This document shows positions 33,501 to 45,588 of a DNA stretch of 64,000 nt, one piece after another. The stretch spans positions 62,001 to 126,000 of the forward strand of contig JALJCO010007879.1 in the NCBI GenBank assembly GCA_023101725.1. Direction: 5' to 3'. This stretch comes from Atherinomorus stipes (lineage: Eukaryota > Chordata > Actinopteri > Atheriniformes > Atherinidae). The position numbers and the translations under genes are program-made. The notes under the pieces are model-generated. The model was not told the origin of the DNA, searched no databases, and saw nothing but the letters and a program-made list of their open reading frames with translations. Within the stretch, counting starts at the first letter, position 1; each line of letters opens with the position of its first letter.

Positions 33501-36500
33501 TGAAGTTAGTAAAATTGCTTTTAAAATGTATTAAACTAATGAACAAAAGTAATTTTACACATAAAATATCAATGTTGTAAAACCAGTCAATTGAAAATGC
33601 CAAAAAAAGGAAACATTTGAAGTTTTCACTAATTATTATTATAGGTTACTCTGCTGTAATTTTACCGGAGACCAGGTTGACCTGTAGGTGGCCCCTGAAC
33701 TGAAATAAGTTTGACCCCCTGACCAGAGGGGCTTGCGAATGTATAAACGATGATGCATCAACTTCCTGTGAGATACTGGAAATAGCGCTCAGCCATTGGC
33801 TCCCAGTCTAAGTAGTTGTTTCTGGTAGCGGTTCATTTGAACATTTCAACACAACAGGTTTCTTTTCTTGAAGTTTTTTTCCTGGACTTTTCCAGCTGCT
33901 ACAGTACGAGTCAAGTTATCACAACAATAGACTAATAAACCACCCCAAGTTTTTGGAGAAGAGTTTTACAATTGTAGCCGCAATGAAACAGAGATGAAGC
34001 CAGGACAAAGCGACAAAGCCAGGACGAAGCAGCGCCAAAGCCGAGACGAAGGACAGACGAAGCAGCGAAGAAGCAGCTACAAAGCAGTGACAAAGCAGTA
34101 ACAAAGCCAAGACAAAGCAGAGACGAAGCAGCAACGAAGCAGTAACGAAGTAGAGAAAAACCCGAGACGAAGCAGCAACAAAGTAGTAATGAAGTAGAGA
34201 CAAACCCGAGACGAAGCAGCAACAAAGTAGTAATGAAGTAGAGACAAACCCGAGACGAAGCAGCAACAAAGTAGTAATGAAGTAGAGACTAACCCGAGAC
34301 GAAGCAGAGACAAAGCAGCGACGAAGCAGCGACGACACTGAGACAAAGTAGTGACAAAGCAGAGACAAAGCAGCGACGTAGATGCGACGAAGCAGAGATG
34401 AAGCAGAGACGAAGCACCGAAGAAGCAGTAACGAAGTTGAGACGAAGCAGCGACGAAGCCGAGACAAAGCCGAGACGAAGCAGAGACAAAGCAGCGATGA
34501 AGCAGAGATGAAGGAGTGACGAAGCTGAGACGAAGCAGAGACGAAGCAGAGACAAAGCAGCAACAAAGCAGTAACGAAGCCGAGACAAACCCGAGAGGAA
34601 GTAGCACTGAAGCAGAGATGAAGCAGCGACGAAGCCGAGACGAAGCAGCGATGAAGTGATAAAGCCGAGACGAAGCAGCGACAAACCAGCAACAAAGCAG
34701 AGACGAAACCGAGATGAAGCAGTGACGAAGCAGCAATGACGTGGAGACAAAGCAGCAACGAAGCAGAGACAAAACCGAGATGAAGCAGTGACGAAGCAAC
34801 GATGAAGTGGAGACGAAGCTGCAACGAAGCCGAAGGAGGAAAAATAACTTTCCAGGACAACTCAAGCTTCTCCAAGACATTTTTCTCGTTTTCTATCTGT
34901 TTTCCATGACTGGAAAAATGTTCAATTATTTTCCAGGTTTTCCAGGACGCATGGGAACCCTGCATGAGTATTTGTGACATTTCCAAACAATTTGCCACAG
35001 AAAAATGTACTTGTGTTGTTCGGGAATATGTTGCACTGTTCGTGGTTGTGCTAACAAACAGAGAAAGTTAAATTTGTGGATAAAGGAGCGATGTATAGAA
35101 CATGCACCTTGGTCTGACCATGACTTATCACCCCTACACGACACACCTACCCCACCAATGAGAGCATGGTAAGATCTAACGCTTCCCCAAACCCTAACCA
35201 CCACCGCCCACTGCATCACGCCCAAACAAAACACATCCACTTTGCAACACGCCTCTGGTCTGCAAGCTGCAGCTGCATATTATTGGACCTCCACAGTGCA
35301 AGCATTTACACCATGCACTGTGCCTGCGAGCGCACTCTGTGTTTCTAGATGCGTGAGGTCATGGAATCACAGGAGGGATTACAACATCGCGAGTTTGTTC
35401 ACGTTTGCGTTTCATTGTTTCTTATATCTCTGAAAACTTGTGTCCACGGACATGACGTCATGTTCAGATAGTTTAGCGACTGCAAATCTACACGGTAGCT
35501 TTTATTTAGGAAGTTACCAGATGTTTTACACTGAATCTTGTGTCCAATCTGAACTGTTGAAATTTACGTGGTCTGGGTCTGTGCTCTGTGAAAAATAGAG
35601 CTGGCGCGTGTATTTAGCACAGAGACGCGACACAACGGAGCAACAGCGGACCATGGAAATCAAACCATTGACTAAAACAGTGCATGATGCAACGCTGCAC
35701 TTACAGACCCGGTGTAAAGCCGAGGTAAGACAGCGCGGCTGCAGGGCTCCAGACTGCCAACAAATGGTCGCATTTTGGGACTAAAAAAATCTGCATCTGC
35801 TTTTAAGTAAAGAATATATCCAACCTCTGTCAACAAAACAGAGCTAAGAAAGCACATAGAAATGCTACTGTATGTTATTTTTGGCCAGATTTTTATCTCC
35901 TCCTCTCTTGCACGAGGCAGAGGGATTGTAACGTTGTCCTTTCTGAGCTGTGACAGCTGATGTTCCCACATATTTATCTAAAAAGCTCCTATAAGGTGGA
36001 GCAGCGCCACCATCTGGCATGTAAATAGGGATGTAACGATATGAAAATTTCATATCACGGTTATACTGACCAAAATGATCACTGTTATCATTGTTATCAG
36101 GGTATTATTGAAATCTCCCCCCCATTATCATAAAAATAATCCAAAATGGGTCTAGACGTCTACTTAGTCCTTTTTAAAGGGGGAAAATCTCTAGAGCACG
36201 TACAGGCGCCTTTGTTGCCTTCCGCCATGTTTTCATAATTTTAAACCTTGCAAACTGGGACTGCTGCTGCTTTTCCAGCAATGAGCAACATGACTGAGCT
36301 TTTCAAAGTGTAATAATCAATCACGGTTTTGATGATAATCAAAATTTGAAACAGTGTCATTAATCGTTGAGAATTTTATCACGGTTAACAATTTTACCGT
36401 TAATTGTTACATCTCTACGATGTAAATGAACGCGGTTCCATTCAAACTGGAAGTCTGGTGCATATTTCGTGCAAGGCCTCATGGGCACTAGGGAACAAGG

Positions 36501-37374
36501 TGGATAAGCGATAGCGCCGGTGGTCTTGTGGAGTTTAAAGACCTCCGACTCAAAGTTCTCACCCGTATGAGTGGCCGATGAGAATGTTGCGTTTCCGAGC
36601 GTATCTCTTAAAGATGGCCCGCAGGTCCTCGGCCAGGGCGTAAAAGGTGTACGCCGCTGCGATCTGCGGGGCCGTGCTGGCTCCGTGTCCAGCCAGGTCT
36701 GGTGCTATGACCTCATAGCCCAGCCGGGAGAAGAAGTCCAGCTGGCTGCCCCAAATGTCCAGAGAGCCTCCCACACCGTGCACGAAGAACAAAGCCACGT
36801 CCGAGTGCGTCCCTTTGCAGCTGGAAATAACCCGCTTGGAGTCGATCAGCACCGTGCGCTTTGGCTTGCGGCGGCGTCGGCGGGGAGGCGGCGCCGGTTT
36901 CTGCTCTCCGGACGGTAAAGGGACTTGAGGGGGGGCGGGGTTAGGATCGGGAGAGGAGGCGATCTCTTTGTAGTCGGCCAGCTCCACCTCCACGGTGCTG
37001 CAAGGCTCCAGATCCCCATCCTGACACTGCAGGATCTCAGAGTGCAAAACGTCGCCGAGGTTCTCGATCACCAGCTGGCCGTTGCGGTAAACGGTGATCT
37101 TCCTCTTGCAGTGGACGCTGGCGCTGCTGTCAGCATCCTCAGGGGGGGCATCGTTGTCGTTACAGTTCTCCTTCCCCGCAGCTTGCCTCTCCGTGACGAG
37201 GGGCTGACGCTCGGGGACGATGTGCCGCACTCGCAGGACTCTCCCTGGCTTCACCTCCACAAACTCAAACCCATCCGAGGGTTCGGACGACTCCAGAGGC
37301 AAGACCAGATTGGCAGTCTTCCCCGTCAGGCAGCAGAGGATCCCGTCAGTAATGCTGGTCAGCATGGTGCTTTC
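30375..37374 (-). CDS. abhd8: Alpha/beta-hydrolase domain-containing protein 8 (four coding exons)
   Basis: A complete 467-residue protein from the ATG at 37365 to the TAA at 30377-30375. The exons join in phase (803+171+217+213 coding bases). The N-terminal third is a poorly conserved region with [31 protein letters not shown] and a basic stretch [13 protein letters not shown]. Then comes the hydrolase fold: HGVGGS oxyanion loop, PDLAGHGAS, nucleophile elbow GHSYG (Ser266), acid Asp384 (HGMCDKFVP) and His412 ([12 protein letters not shown]). The family's enzymatic substrate is not settled; human ABHD8 has been linked to inflammasome regulation and is slightly shorter (about 439 residues). 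The gene looks intact. Its large introns are packed with transposons. Confidence 0.95.
30690..31270. mobile_element. Teleost CAACTCCAATTTAAAAAACGTTGGGACG repeat family, partial
   Basis: Contains AAAAAACGTTGGGACGTTGG, CAGCAACACGTCTGTAAAGA and AGTTGGAACAGCAGCAACAA, words familiar from a common fish DNA-transposon family. It lies in the last abhd8 intron. Exact ends and class are not assigned. Confidence 0.55.
31271..31946 (-). other. abhd8 intron, unassigned
   Basis: A short duplication of about 25 bp (ACTACTTTTTACAGACGT at 31696 and 31741) is visible. Nothing else recognised. Confidence 0.45.
31947..32163 (-). CDS. abhd8: abhd8 third coding exon
   Basis: 217 bp: [40 protein letters not shown] and [20 protein letters not shown]. 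It holds the acid residue (Asp384) and ends MAE before donor GTATAG. Confidence 0.95.
32262..32432 (-). CDS. abhd8: abhd8 second coding exon
   Basis: 171 bp after acceptor [49 protein letters not shown] and then [15 protein letters not shown]; donor GTAAGA. This is the strand and lid region directly after the nucleophile. Confidence 0.94.
32440..33866 (-). other. abhd8 intron, unassigned
   Basis: AT-rich sequence with no exon; the GTTTGACCCCCTGACCAGAGGG neighbourhood at 33.7 kb may be a repeat end but was not classified. Confidence 0.4.
33867..34962. mobile_element. TIR element with strongly expanded 11-bp array
   Basis: Left flank TGCTACAGTACGAGTCAAGT and right end CAGGACGCATGGGAACCCTG match the element at 5566-6087; the left tip is diverged. 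Its array is about 850 bp against about 240 bp in the other copy. Confidence 0.8.
33985..34835 (+). repeat. 11-bp (GACGAAGCAGN) minisatellite with 44-bp higher order
   Basis: About 77 units of GACGAAGCAGC/GACAAAGCAGA type. From 34,130 to 34,300 a four-unit block (GACAAACCCGAGACGAAGCA, AACAAAGTAG, TAATGAAGTAG) repeats every 44 bp. The 11-bp period is close to one helical turn. The complement has open frames of up to 359 codons, but only as low-complexity Ser/Leu/Phe repeats. Confidence 0.93.
34963..36017 (-). other. abhd8 intron, unassigned
   Basis: No exon or named repeat was recognised in about 1 kb. Confidence 0.4.
36026..36418. mobile_element. hAT-like MITE (TAGGGATGTAACG), complete
   Basis: 393 bp. 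Left TAGGGATGTAACGATATG, right TTAATTGTTACATCTCTA. Flanks CATGTAAA and GATGTAAA agree at seven of eight bases. It is the reference for the broken copy at 13.34-14.64 kb and ends about 145 bp downstream of the first abhd8 coding exon. Confidence 0.82.
36563..37374 (-). CDS. abhd8: abhd8 first coding exon
   Basis: The acceptor TTCATGCAG is followed by nine 5'UTR bases and ATG at 37365. It codes for 267 residues and ends in LIGHSYG with the Gly codon split by donor GTGAGA. GC-rich, unlike its AT-rich surroundings. An in-frame ATG lies upstream within the intron reading, but the acceptor makes it irrelevant. Confidence 0.94.
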
Positions 37375-37472
37375 CTGCATGAACAGACAAACAAAAAACA
37401 ACCTCATCATTAAATCATATCTAAAATAAAGTTCTAGACATCTTATATGAGGCAAGTCATACTGTCTGCATA

Positions 37473-39052
37473 TACAGCGGGAAAAAAAGTATGGAACACA
37501 TCAACATTTTTCTCAGAAAATATATTTCTAGTAGAGCTACTGATGTGAATTTTCACCAGATGTCGGCAACAACCCAAGTAATGCACACATACAAAGAAAT
37601 CCAAACATTTCTGTCCATAAATGAAGTTATGTGTAATTTAGTGAAATGACACAGGGAATAAGTATTAAATACGCTTACTGAAGTTTATTTACTACTTAGT
37701 GCAGAAACCTTTGTTGGTGGTTCAGCCTCCAGACGCCTCCTGTATAGAGAAACCAGTGGAATATGTTGCTCAGGTGTGATTTTGGTCCATTCTTCCACAA
37801 ACTGCCTTCAAATCTTCAAGCTTCCGGGTCTCTTATGTGAACTAGGATATTCAGTTCTTTTCAAAGATTTTTAGTTGGATTCAATTGACTGGTCCGTTCT
37901 AGCAGCTTTATCTTCTTCTTCTTAAAGCAGGTGAGTGTTTCTTGGCTGTGTGGTGGGATGGTCGTCTTGCTGAAAGATCCAGCCTCTTTTCATCTTCAGC
38001 AGCTGCAGATGCAGCAGATTCTGGTCCAGAATGTCTCTCTACTTTTCTTAATTCATTCTTCCTTTAATGATATGAAGTCTGCCAGTACCACATGCTGAAA
38101 AACAGCCCCCACCATGATGTTCCCACCTCCAAACTTTACTGTTGCTATGGTGATTTTGGTGCCAGTTCTCCTCCAAACATGAGTCTTATGACATCCAAAG
38201 AGTTCAGTTCTGGTCTCATCTGACCAGACTATGTTTTCCAGAATGTCATTGGTTTGTCCAGATGTTGTGTTACAAACTTCAAACCAGCATCAACCTGCTT
38301 CTTCTTCAGAAATGGAGTCTTGCGTGGTGTGATGCATGAAGGCCATGGCGGTTGAGTGCATTCCTTCTTGTTTTCTCTGAAACAACTGTAGCTGCTGGTT
38401 CCAGGTCTTTCTGAAGCTCTCCACGAGTGGTCCTGGGCTGTTGGAGAACCTTTCTGATGATTGTTCTGACTCCTCTGTCTGAAATCTTGTGAGGAGCACC
38501 TGGCCGTGGCCGCTTTATGACCATGCCGTGTTCTTTCCACTTCCGGATGATGGTCCCAATGGTGCTCACTGGAACTTTCAGAAGTTTAGAAATGCACCTG
38601 GAACCAATGCCTTCAGTGTGTTTGCAATAATAAGGTTGCGTAGGTCTTTAGACAGCTCTTACCTTTTACCCATCATGCAATGCTTCTTGTCTGACACCTT
38701 GGTGATGAGAAACCTTTTTAAAGACATCAATCAGGACTAAACCAGCTGATATTACTTTGCACTGATAGAGGACAGGATTACTTTCTAAATACTGACAGAC
38801 TCCAGCTGCTTTCTTGGCTTTCAGATCTTTTTGTCTCCATTTCTTCATGTGTTCAATAGTTATTCCCTGTGTCATTTCACTATATTACACATAACTTCAT
38901 TTATGGACATAAATGTTAGGATTTCTTTGTATGTGTGCATTACTTGGGTTGTTGCCGACAACTGGTGAAAATCCATGTCAATAGCTCTACTAGAAATATA
39001 TTTTCTGAGAAAAATGTTGATGTGTTCAGTATTTTTTTTTCCCCCTGCTGTA
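37473..39052 (-). mobile_element. Tc1-like transposon, second copy
   Basis: 1,580 bp with tips TACAGCGGGAAAAAAAG and TTCCCCCTGCTGTA and long inverted ends containing CACCAGATGTCGGCAACAAC. The same family as 4893-7176 but without its two secondary insertions, so it is closer to full internal structure. Confidence 0.9.
37930..38700 (-). pseudogene. Tc1 transposase remnant, second copy
   Basis: Reads MSTIGTIIRKWKEHGMVIKR, PRPGAPHKISDRGVRTIIRK and ELQKDLEPAATVVSEKTR, then breaks after the linker; DDE-domain words appear in other frames. Inactivated independently of the first copy (different frame breaks). Confidence 0.85.
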
Positions 39053-39911
39053 TCAGCTGTTCCAGTGGAGGAATAGAGGCTCCATTCCTGCAACAGTGGA
39101 CCCAAACTGTCTCCTAGCAACAATGAAATGGTCCTTTATCTTTTCTGCCAAATGTTGGCAGAAACAAAACACCTAAAAAACACAAAAACACTTTCAGTCT
39201 CACCACATGCAAATTCCACCACAGCTCTACTAACACACTCACCGGGGTGAAGAAGCCACTCAGCATTCTGACATCTTACATCCATCAACAAAGAGAAAAC
39301 TATACTGGCTCTGCAGTTTTAGCGTCAGACAGGACTGACCGTTAATAAACGTCTGCTATTCGCCCTTCCTTTTCACAAGGCCAGAGGCAGGATGTCTATA
39401 AATAACACACGTCAGTCACAGGCTGGACTGTGGACATGTCTCATAACAGCATGACACCACTTTTCCCAATGTCTCAGTTTACAGTGCAGACAAGAGTAAA
39501 AAAAAAGTCGCTGACTTCCTGTTAAAGTCCGTTGGCCTACAGCTTGATGGACTCTGGTTATCTCCAGTCTAAAGCATCACGTCAGAACATGGTAAGGCTT
39601 TTGGTTGAAGAACCTGGAGAAGGTCCACCTGTGTATCTGTTTGCTATCTAATCAGCCAGTCACATTCAGACTGAGCATCAGTGAGGAAGAAAAGGCCTTG
39701 GAAGCATTTACACCAGGATATTCTGGAGACTCGGTTTAACTGGGGAGGAATTTTGGGAAATTTCACCCCTTCCTTCACTTTGGTTTGTTTTCACACTGCA
39801 CTTTACTACCTGAACAATATAGCGCATTTACAACAGCTGCACTCTGGGGGGCGGTATTCCCCCAAATAACCACTACCAAGGAAGAAAATCTGGCTTACAG
39901 TGCATTCCAGT
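39053..39911 (-). other. Intron/intergenic, unassigned
   Basis: Upstream of abhd8 coding sequence, probably within its first intron. No exon or named repeat recognised. Confidence 0.4.
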
Positions 39912-40645
39912 AGGGGATTATCACGCTTCCGTGTTCCGAACTTCCGGTTTGAAACACTTAGACGGCCCACGTCCGGTCCAGTTCAATGTCCCTGCTTTAC
40001 TTCGTAGATAACGTGAATAAACGCCAACCCTACTGAAATTTTCACGGATTCCAGACTGAAGTGATACTAAGGAGGAAGTGGATCAAAGCGATTCTCCAGA
40101 GTGAAGGGCCGAACTTTATAATAAAACAACGTAGCATGTTTGTTTGCAGCCGGTGGGGCACAACACCGGCATGCTAGCATTAGCCAGCTAGCGTTTACCG
40201 ACGTGCTTAACTTTGTGCGTCTTAAAACACACATACATCTGAAAATCGGGTCTGTACCCCCCCCCCGTTTCCAGTGGAACAACTGGGGACTGCCAACAAA
40301 GGAGACGCTTTCAGATGTTTGTGTGTTTTAAGACACACAATGTTAAGCACGTCAGTAAACGCTAGCTGGCTAATGCTAGCATGCTGTGAAGTGCCGGTGT
40401 TGTGCCCCACCGGCGACAAACAAACGTGTGTTTTATTATAAAGTTCGGCCCTTCACCGCGGTGAATAGATCGCTTTGATCCAGCTTTTGATCAGTATCAC
40501 TTCGGTCTGGAATGAAAACTTTAAGTATGTTTGGAGTTTATCCGATTTAAACAGTATAACAGAGCAGGAACGGCTGTCGTTAACATGGCCCGGAAGGAGG
40601 AAGTGTCCAAAATCCGGGAACTTCCGGTTAGCGTGATAATCCCCT
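39912..40645. mobile_element. Foldback (palindromic) MITE, 734 bp
   Basis: Perfect 15-base ends AGGGGATTATCACGC and GCGTGATAATCCCCT; arms of about 350 bp are inverted copies (for example GTTTGTTTGCAGCCGGTGGG against CCACCGGCGACAAACAAAC; GCTAGCATTAGCCAGCTAGC on both sides). GT flanks each end. An unfilled version of the target occurs at 43.62 kb (TTCCAGTTGTCTC). Subterminal ACTTCCGGTT occurs near both ends. No ORF. Confidence 0.85.
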
Positions 40646-40768
40646 GTTGTCTCGGAACCCATTTTTCCAAGGTAATTTTCCACGGAAGTGATGTCATGAA
40701 CTCGTGTTTACCAGATACAAGCTCAATTTGCTGAGGACCCAGCCTGAGATTGTAGATTTAAAGACACA
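40646..40768 (+). repeat. Dispersed 120-bp repeat, copy 1
   Basis: Similar to 43627-43747: both hold GTTGTCTC-GAACCC, GAAGTGATGTCATGAACT and GAGATTGTAGATTTAAAGAC-type words. Copy 1 has the foldback element inserted at its left border. Confidence 0.75.
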
Positions 40769-40787
40769 CAACATAACCTTTTTACCT

Positions 40788-43113
40788 TAAAGGTACATTA
40801 TGTAAGAATTACTGACATCTAGTGGTAAAGATGGGTATTTGAAAGAAAAGATGTTTTCTTTCAAATGACTTCATATTCCAGCAATGTTGGGAATGTACGG
40901 TGGCCATTCGTGGCCAAAGTTCTCCCAGGCATAAAGATGTTTTCATCTGTAAGTAGATCCAGTGGTGTCAGGTGTAGCCATGACTGTACTATAAGTAACT
41001 ACTTTTTATGTCTTTTAAAGCATTACTGATCCTAAACAGTGCTCAAACTCCCATTACACACAGCTCAATGGCGTAATTTCCACGGGGGATAGGGGGGTTT
41101 TGACCCCCCCAATAATCAGAGCCAGGTGATATAACCCCCCTAAAAAATAACACAACTCGGATTTAATAATAACATTACTGATCTTTTATGAACAAATTGT
41201 TAATTCTTTTTATCAGCTACAATATTTTCTAGCAAAACAACAGCACCTTTAATAATCTGGTATTGTAACGCATCCCCCTCCCTCTTCCCCCGCCGTGTAT
41301 TTGGTATTACCCATACCAGCCGCTCTCTATCTTATTGCTGTGTTTGATGGATGGAGGGAAACAGAAGACCAACAGTAATGTAAAGAAGAAAAGGTGGAGA
41401 GAAAAAGAAAACTGATTGGCCAAAGAGAGGTAAATACACGCACATGAGAGGTAAATACACGCGCATGTGCGTCTTCATCTGTGCACTCCATCAGCGCGCG
41501 GACAGAGCGCACGTCGGAAAACACAGTAACCACTTAAAAGCAGACACACACAAGTGTTAGGCTTTTCTCTACCAGAGACCAGGATGTGGTCAGGTGTATT
41601 TTAGAAGAACTGAAGCTCCCCAAAGTTTTTTTGGAATATTGATTTCATTATTGACTTTCTAACAAAGCCCACATGGTAGTTATCCCTGTTAGGCTGATGT
41701 TAAGACTGTTATTTCCCAGCTGTCTCCGAACGCAGCACAACTTCGCAGTTGCAAGTTTCGCAACTGTACATGATCCATGCTCCATGATCAATCAGTACAT
41801 GATCCATGCTGAAGTTTAGAAATGCAGAGCAAAAAGCTCCCAAAGTTGTTGTTTGCTTGTTTGTTTGTTTGTTTTTTTAATGCTGTGACGTTTCGGCCGT
41901 TCTTCACTGTATCACTTTCATCCAGCACCAGTCCTCACTATCTGGGATGCGCGTGATTTACTTCTGTATGAACTTTAGAAATGCGACGTGACTTCACAGC
42001 GTTCAGTTGTCATATGATTATTAATTATAATAATTGATTAGTTATTATATCATGTGTCAGTAATGGGGGAGGTTACCTGTTACAGGTGCATGAACACTCT
42101 GCACTTTAAGGTTGTTCATGCATTCTGAGCTTGTTTTGAAATGAAATGTATTAATGAATATTAGATTATTATAGGCTACTTGTAGCTACAGTACATTTGA
42201 TGCCACGTTACCACATCTCTATTTCAGCACAAAGGGGGTCCCTGGCCGTCATTCTCACACCCCCAAAAGACATGTTGGCGCTTGAAAATTTAGCCCTTTA
42301 AGATCCCATGATGTAAAGGGCAGCTCAATGGATTATTATCATTACTTTTTTATTATTTTGACTTCACAACATGAACATAATTTGGGTCTCAGTGAGAACT
42401 AATCATGGAACCTTGTATCATATTTATATATTTAATAAATGTTAAAAGATAAGTAATGCAAAACATATTTGTTTTAGAAGCTGTTTAATGCTCTTCTGCA
42501 TGGATGTCTTTGATGTGTTTGACTTCATAGGAAAGTTTCACAGATTTTACAATTCAAGTTTTAATTGCATAAAAGTAAGAAACTACATCGGCCAGCAGTA
42601 TGTATAATATATCTCTGTTCACTGTCCTGTAATGGGGCTGATTATAGTGGTGAAAAGTAAATAACTAAGTTTACTATATATCCAAAAGGAAAAAGGAAAA
42701 GTATCACAATATACTGTATCTCTTATACAGACACCAAATTACCCTGACTTGTTTTACAAATGCAAATAATTAAATAACTAAATAAACAGGCAAAGAATCC
42801 GACCCCCCCAATGATGGACCCAAAGTTACGCCCTTGACACAGCTGGTACAGCAGTTTTAAAGTTCAGAGGGTTCTCACTTCACACACATTGTTCTGTCAA
42901 TTCAGGGACACCGTAGTAAAAATGGTGAAAAAAACATGGCAGCCCCCAAATGTGCACCCCCAACAAGTAGATATAAATGACTCATTCTAAGAAAATAAAC
43001 ACATAACAGTTATTCTAATGCAGCAATTACACATATATAGAAACACAGTTTTGAATTATACATCATATTTTTCTGCCATTGATCTTTGATTTTTTACACA
43101 CTGTACCTTTTAA
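40788..43113 (+). mobile_element. TTAAAGGTACATTATGTAAG element, split by a hAT insert
   Basis: Tip TTAAAGGTACATTATGTAAG against complement of ACACTGTACCTTTTAA. It has the body ATTACTGACATCTAGTGGTA typical of a common fish MITE. Its two halves are separated by the element at 41066-42836, whose target duplication is intact. Confidence 0.72.
41066..42836. mobile_element. hAT element with perfect 8-bp target duplication, 1,771 bp
   Basis: Ends CAATGGCGTAATTTCC and the complement of the right end CAAGGGCGTAACTTTGG; ACACAGCT is duplicated exactly at 41058-41065 and 42837-42844. Subterminal runs of C/G (TTTTGACCCCCCCAAT; GACCCCCCCAATGATGG) lie inverted at each end. No transposase ORF survives. Confidence 0.9.
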
Positions 43114-43170
43114 AATCAGCATTTCTGACTTGCTTTGTAATGAATACAGTGAGTGTTTTGAACGCACATC

Positions 43171-43263
43171 ATGTCGGATTCGGCAAAGAAACGCAAGGAA
43201 ACGTTACCGGAGGAAGAGAGAAAAAGAAAGAGAGGAAGGGACAGAACAAGAGTCAAGATTTGA
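43171..43263 (+). pseudogene. Short TE-associated reading frame (MSDSAKKRKE...)
   Basis: A 30-codon frame MSDSAKKRKETLPEEERKRK... ending at TGA. Similar basic MSDSAKRRKE starts accompany a widespread teleost element, so this is probably a degenerate transposon-derived sequence rather than a gene. The evidence is memory of the family plus its position beside a MITE. Confidence 0.4.
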
Positions 43264-44440
43264 CTGTCTTATACTGGCTGGAGTGAATCACAGTACAGGT
43301 AGGATGAAGATGGATGCTAGTTTAGCCGCTGATAGGGGCACGTCACTGAGAAAACTGCTATAAGCTCTGTTATATGTCTTGAATGGTAATGCACTTTTTA
43401 AATAACTATAACTTACTCAATTTTCTACCGATTTTCAATCAGTCTGGTTCTTTATAAACGACAAAGATGTAGTTATTAAACTACATACTTAATGACTGAT
43501 TATAACCGCTCTCCTTCATTCAGAAACCATAGGGCCCGAGTGAGAGAGCTGCCTGTGGTAAGATGGTGATGCTGTTCAGCAAGCCGCCATAGATATCTAG
43601 CAATTATATAGATATCTATGGTTCCAGTTGTCTCTGAACCCGTTTTTCAGAGGTAATTTTCTGAAGAAGTGATGTCATGAACTTGTTTTTCAGAGATACA
43701 AGCTGATAATTTGCAGAGGACCCTGAGATTGTGGATTTAAAGACGCTGCATCCAGTACTATTGTTGTGTTTCTTAAACTTCCATATATGATATTTTCTAT
43801 TCATAAGTTTCAAGTGTAAACAGCACAGAGTTGTTATTGAATTTTACATTCTCACGGTGTTCTTTCTTTTCTTTAAAACACAGCATGAACATGTGTTGTT
43901 GTGCAATGTGCAATAATCTCGACTGGTGGTACTCAACCATTTTTCTACAAAGTACCCCTTGTGAAATATATTTACAGCGTAGTACCTCCTATCTACCGCA
44001 AAGTAGTTTTGTTGGAAAAATAGATTATAAGAAAAACAAATGCTGCACTTTGAGATTTGTTTCTGGTTTATTAAACTGGAATTGTGAAAAACAGTGGTAG
44101 TTCTGCCAGCTTTGGTCCTCAGCCTTTTCTGTTCAGTCAGATTTCTGCTACACTTCAACAATGACTCCATTGTTTGCATTATCAAAGTAACAGTGATTGA
44201 CATTTGATGTTATTTGGCTCGTAACAGGTTGAGTCAAACCATGTTGGTATGTGAAAGAAGTTTGTAATGAAACAGTGTGGAGCTAGGCTTAAACTCAACA
44301 GACATATATCTAATGAAATCTTTATTAGATCAATTTTATTGAAGGATAGTTATTCATTTATCAGAAAAAATATAAATTAAAAAAATTTCTATACCCCCTT
44401 GAATGCCTCGAATTACCCCCATTCAAAAAAACAGTGATCT
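43264..44440. other. Unassigned sequence including repeat copy 2
   Basis: Holds the second copy of the 120-bp dispersed repeat (43627-43747). No gene recognised. AT-rich beyond 43800. Confidence 0.45.
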
Positions 44441-44442
44441 AG

Positions 44443-44505
<63 letters not shown>

Positions 44506-44530
44506 CATATATATATATATATATATATGT
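44443..44530. repeat. (TA)n/(CATA)n microsatellite
   Basis: About 88 bp of TA with ACATACATA interruptions. Confidence 0.95.
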
Positions 44531-45588
44531 ATGTATATTTGCTTGTAATAAGCCCACAAAATTTCTGTCAATAGAACTAGCAAAATTCTCCTGATAAGAT
44601 TTCTTGAAATAAGATGCATTGCCTTAAAACAAGTTCTTCTATCTCACTGAAATGTTTCTCTTTAGGTAATTTTGTTTTATTTTAAGTGTGATGAGATATT
44701 TTGACAAGAAATTAGAAAAATATACTTGATAAGATTTGAGTTTTTGCAGTGCAGACTACTGTCATGACTACTCTACTGCAAATTCTGCACACTTTTTCTT
44801 TAAGGTTACATTATTTCAACACAGAGACTTCAATATATATTTATGCATTTATGGATTTATATATGTGGCTGTTCTTTCATAGTTGGTTTTATATGTAAAC
44901 ATATACACATTTGATGTAGCTGCTGCTGGAGATTACTGCTAAAACAGTTTGGTAGTACTGTGATATGACAATAAAGTATTTCTGTTACCATATTACAGCC
45001 AATATTGTGTAGTAAGAAAAATAAACACCTAATGAAACACTGTCTGTCTGATCAACACATGTTGACGGATGAAAATGTCGACCAAACGAGCACGTGAGCG
45101 CTTTTCTGAAGCCAATCAGATTGCCAGACTCCTCATCCATGGCAACATATTTTGTCTGCATTGCAGAACATACAGGTTGACATGTCTGCCAAGTCTTACA
45201 GTGACACACATTTGGTACACGGTGTATTTCTATTTCATAACAGCGTAAAACGCAGCGCAGTCTGAGATGTCAGCTGCACGTGCACGGAAAGAGACCATTT
45301 TAACATACTTTCTGTCTAATGCATAAATATAAAGTGGCGTAGCTGATGGATCTCCAGACGTTTGACAGCCATGAATCATAGAGCAGGCTGCATAAATATG
45401 GAATCAGTCTGTACAACTACAATAATACACAGACCCCGAGATTAAAGAATTAGCGCATTTAAACCTCCTTCAGTCTCGTGCAAAATCCTTTAATTACCGT
45501 CTTTTGCAGGACAGACGTGCATTTCCTGCAAAGGCTCCGTGCTGATGCTTCATAAACAGCTTAACATGCAGTAAACATGGATTCTTAC
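44531..45588. other. Unassigned sequence
   Basis: AT-rich, no gene or named repeat recognised. Confidence 0.4.

Noticed and set aside
33919..34998. A 359-codon minus-strand open frame rich in Ser, Leu and Phe, seemingly a membrane protein
   Set aside because: It is the translation of an 11-bp tandem array. Other frames are open too, and no exon signals or homology words are visible.
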